Shown here: positions 31,898 to 33,506 of the stretch, one piece after another | How the letters are laid out: each line of letters opens with the position of its first letter | How positions within the stretch are numbered: position 1 is the first letter of the stretch | DNA from: an uncultured Sutterella sp. | Lineage (GTDB): Bacteria > Pseudomonadota > Gammaproteobacteria > Burkholderiales > Burkholderiaceae_F | DNA length: 33,506 nt | Reading direction: 5' to 3' | Assembly: GCA_949287305.1 (NCBI GenBank) | Contig: CASEFX010000005.1 | Coordinates: forward strand, 1-33,506 | Notes under the pieces: generated by a model | The model's input: the letters and a program-made list of their open reading frames with translations, nothing else | Told to the model about the DNA's origin: nothing | The model's database searches: none | Made by a program: the position numbers and the translations under genes

Positions 31898-33289
31898 TCA
31901 GCGCTTGCGGCCCTTCCCCTGACGGCGGGCCTCTTCGTTGAGGGCGCGAAGACGCGCAAGCTTATCACCGATCTTGATTTCGAGTCCCCGGTCGGTCGGG
32001 AAGTACCAGCGCTGATCCTCCAGCCCCTCGGGAAGGTAGATTTCCCCGGCGGCAAAGGCGCCGGGCTCGTCGTGCGCGTAACGGTAGCCTTCGTGGTAGC
32101 CGAGCTCCTTCATGAGTTTCGTCGGAGCGTTGCGGATGTATAGCGGCACGGGGCGCGAGCCGTCCTTCTTCACAAACGAACGGATCGCGTTGTAGGCCGT
32201 GTAGACGGCGTTGCTCTTGGGCGCGGCGGCGAGATAGACGACCGCCTGCGCAAGCGCCAACTCCCCTTCAGGAGAACCGAGCCGTTCGTAGATTTCCGCC
32301 GCTTCCACGGCAAGCTGCGTCGCTCTGGGGTCGGCCAGCGAAATGTCTTCGATTGCCATGCGGATCACGCGTCGGGCGATGTAGCGGGGGTCGGCGCCGC
32401 CGTCCAACATCCGGCACATCCAGTAGAGCGCGGCATCCGGGTCGGAGCCGCGCACGGACTTGTGCATCGCGCTGATCTGGTCGTAGAAGTTGTCGCCCCC
32501 CTTGTCGAAGCGCCGAAGGGTTGCCGGAAGGGTCTTTCGCAGAAACTCCGCCGTGATCTCTTCCACGCGACGTTCCTTGGCCATCGTGCAGGCGACGTCG
32601 ACGGCGTTGAGTAGACGCCTCGCGTCCCCGTCGGAGAGGCCGACGATCACTTCGACCGCTTCTTCGGTGAGTTTCAAGGTCGGAAACTCGCGCGTCATGA
32701 CGCGGTCCAGGAGCGTTCGCGACTCTTCGGGCTTGAGGCTTTCGAGCTGATAGACGGTGGCGCGGGAGAGCAGTGCGCTCACCACTTCAAAGGAAGGGTT
32801 CTCGGTCGTGGCGCCCACGAAGATGAAGAGACCCGACTCGACGTGCGGCAGGAAGGCGTCCTGCTGACTTTTGTTGAAGCGGTGCACTTCGTCGACGAAG
32901 AGCAGCGTCGGGCGGCCCGTCGCCTTTCGTTCGGCCTTCGCAAAGTCGACCGCCTCGCGGATGTCCTTGAGGCCGCCGAGAACCGCGGAAATCGAAAGGA
33001 AGGGAAGATCGAAGGCGTCCGCCATGAGGCGGGCGAGCGTCGTCTTGCCGACGCCCGGAGGCCCCCAGAGGATCATCGAGTGGGGACGGTGGTTTTCAAA
33101 GGCGACGCGAAGCGGAGCCCCCGGACCGATCAGGTGCTGCTGTCCGACGACCTCGTCGAGCGTCTTCGGGCGCATGCGCTCCGCCAGGGGCGCAAACGCG
33201 GCCTTGGGGGCGTCGTTACCCTTCTCCGAGGAAGTTTTCTCCTCAGCGGGAGCCGTGTCGTACATTCCGTCGAAAAGATCGCCGCTCAT
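31898..33289 (-). CDS. rarA: Replication-associated recombination protein A (RarA/MgsA)
   Basis: RarA is a AAA+ ATPase related to clamp loaders that acts at stalled replication forks. Walker [10 protein letters not shown] is at residues 76-84 and Walker B FVDEVH at 131-136. [22 protein letters not shown] (in part) carries sensor 1 and the arginine finger region. [13 protein letters not shown] is sensor 2, and the C-terminal tetramerisation part has [22 protein letters not shown] (in part) and [12 protein letters not shown]. The 463 residues include a 30-residue N-terminal extension rich in Glu and Lys. The ATG at 33289 has GGAGA upstream at greater than usual distance. Upstream is the rRNA terminator; a GC-rich hairpin at about 33314-33345 sits in the leader. 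Confidence 0.95.
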   Translation of the reverse strand: MSGDLFDGMYDTAPAEEKTSSEKGNDAPKAAFAPLAERMRPKTLDEVVGQQHLIGPGAPLRVAFENHRPHSMILWGPPGVGKTTLARLMADAFDLPFLSISAVLGGLKDIREAVDFAKAERKATGRPTLLFVDEVHRFNKSQQDAFLPHVESGLFIFVGATTENPSFEVVSALLSRATVYQLESLKPEESRTLLDRVMTREFPTLKLTEEAVEVIVGLSDGDARRLLNAVDVACTMAKERRVEEITAEFLRKTLPATLRRFDKGGDNFYDQISAMHKSVRGSDPDAALYWMCRMLDGGADPRYIARRVIRMAIEDISLADPRATQLAVEAAEIYERLGSPEGELALAQAVVYLAAAPKSNAVYTAYNAIRSFVKKDGSRPVPLYIRNAPTKLMKELGYHEGYRYAHDEPGAFAAGEIYLPEGLEDQRWYFPTDRGLEIKIGDKLARLRALNEEARRQGKGRKR

Positions 33290-33362
33290 ATGGTCTCAAA
33301 GTCTCCGTAGGCTGCGCGCCGCAAAAAGGAAGGCGCGGCGCAATGCGGAACCTAAGAATAAC

Positions 33363-33399
33363 AAAACAAAACCCCCGACTCCGTGAGGAATCGGGGGTT
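33363..33399 (-). terminator. rRNA operon terminator
   Basis: On the minus strand AACCCCCGA and TCGGGGGTT form a 9-bp stem with a 12-nt loop, followed by TTGTTTTG. It lies just after the 5S rRNA 3' end. Confidence 0.85.
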
Positions 33400-33410
33400 C
33401 TGAATGGTGG

Positions 33411-33506
33411 AGCCTGGCAATGTCCTACTTTCACCGGAAATACAACCGACTATCATCGGCGCTAAGGCGTTTCACTGTCCTGTTCGGAATGGGAAGGAGT
33501 GGGACC
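33411..33506 (-). rRNA. rrf: 5S ribosomal RNA, partial (5' end outside the window)
   Basis: The minus-strand sequence reads GGTCCCACTCCTTCCCATTC, then CCGAACAGGACAGTGAAACG, then CCTTAGCGCCGATGATAGT, and ends in TTGCCAGGC, which is clearly bacterial 5S rRNA. About 96 nt are present. Roughly the first 15-20 nt, including the 5' strand of helix I, lie beyond the end of the window. It is the last gene of an rrn operon transcribed leftward. Confidence 0.95.

Overview
The window looks like chromosomal DNA from a GC-rich betaproteobacterium of the order Burkholderiales, plausibly a gut Sutterellaceae relative. The reasons are the gene orders xseA-sodB, lpxK-Trm112-kdsB-adk and rimP-nusA-infB-rbfA-truB, which are familiar in that order, the short betaproteobacterial protein versions, and heavy use of G/C third positions. 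The genus is inferred, not read directly. No phage, transposase, integrase or CRISPR array was seen.

Layout. 1-3780 (+): an upstream terminator, then coaBC, dut, a DUF2199-type gene and xseA, closely packed or overlapping. 3781-5876 (+): sodB, a 480-bp tract of degenerate 31-bp-type repeats that contains a duplicated terminator module, and a class II fic gene. 5877-9571: a BASS-type transporter and ilvD on the minus strand, then an 836-bp gene-free stretch with a structured leader and a striking cluster of DnaA-box matches. 9572-14427 (+): lpxK, a Trm112-like gene, kdsB, adk, an orphan lipoprotein and a small flavin-fold protein, separated by good rho-independent terminators. 14428-27552 (-): a secreted esterase, dusA, ychJ, typA, then the information-processing operon rimP-nusA-infB-rbfA-truB, and upstream of it scpB-rluB. 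27553-30217 (+): a divergent three-gene redox module. 30218-33506 (-): tRNA-Ser(CGA), serS, rarA and the 3' part of a 5S rRNA with the rrn terminator.

How the genes work together. Most of the window is housekeeping: CoA and dUTP metabolism, lipid A and KDO synthesis, adenylate balance, translation initiation, ribosome and tRNA maturation, and replication-fork maintenance. The accessory parts are the sodB-to-lpxK interval and the 27.8-30.2 kb module. That module encodes a Tat-type exported flavodoxin-fold protein with a four-Cys cluster motif, a membrane protein with two HX13H pairs (cytochrome b-like), and a DUF362-like exported protein without the usual ferredoxin cysteines. It reads as an uncharacterised membrane-to-periplasm electron-transfer system and is my best candidate for something undescribed.

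Noncoding structure is unusually rich. The main items are a probable promoter-to-terminator small RNA unit (about 180 nt) between rluB and rimP, structured leaders before the BASS gene and infB, terminators placed inside apparent operons just before rbfA and dusA, and dyads lying between the -35 and -10 elements of several predicted promoters. Genes at 14-33 kb, including the rRNA, lie mostly on the minus strand. That suggests the replication fork travels from high to low coordinates here and argues against the DnaA-box cluster being the main origin.
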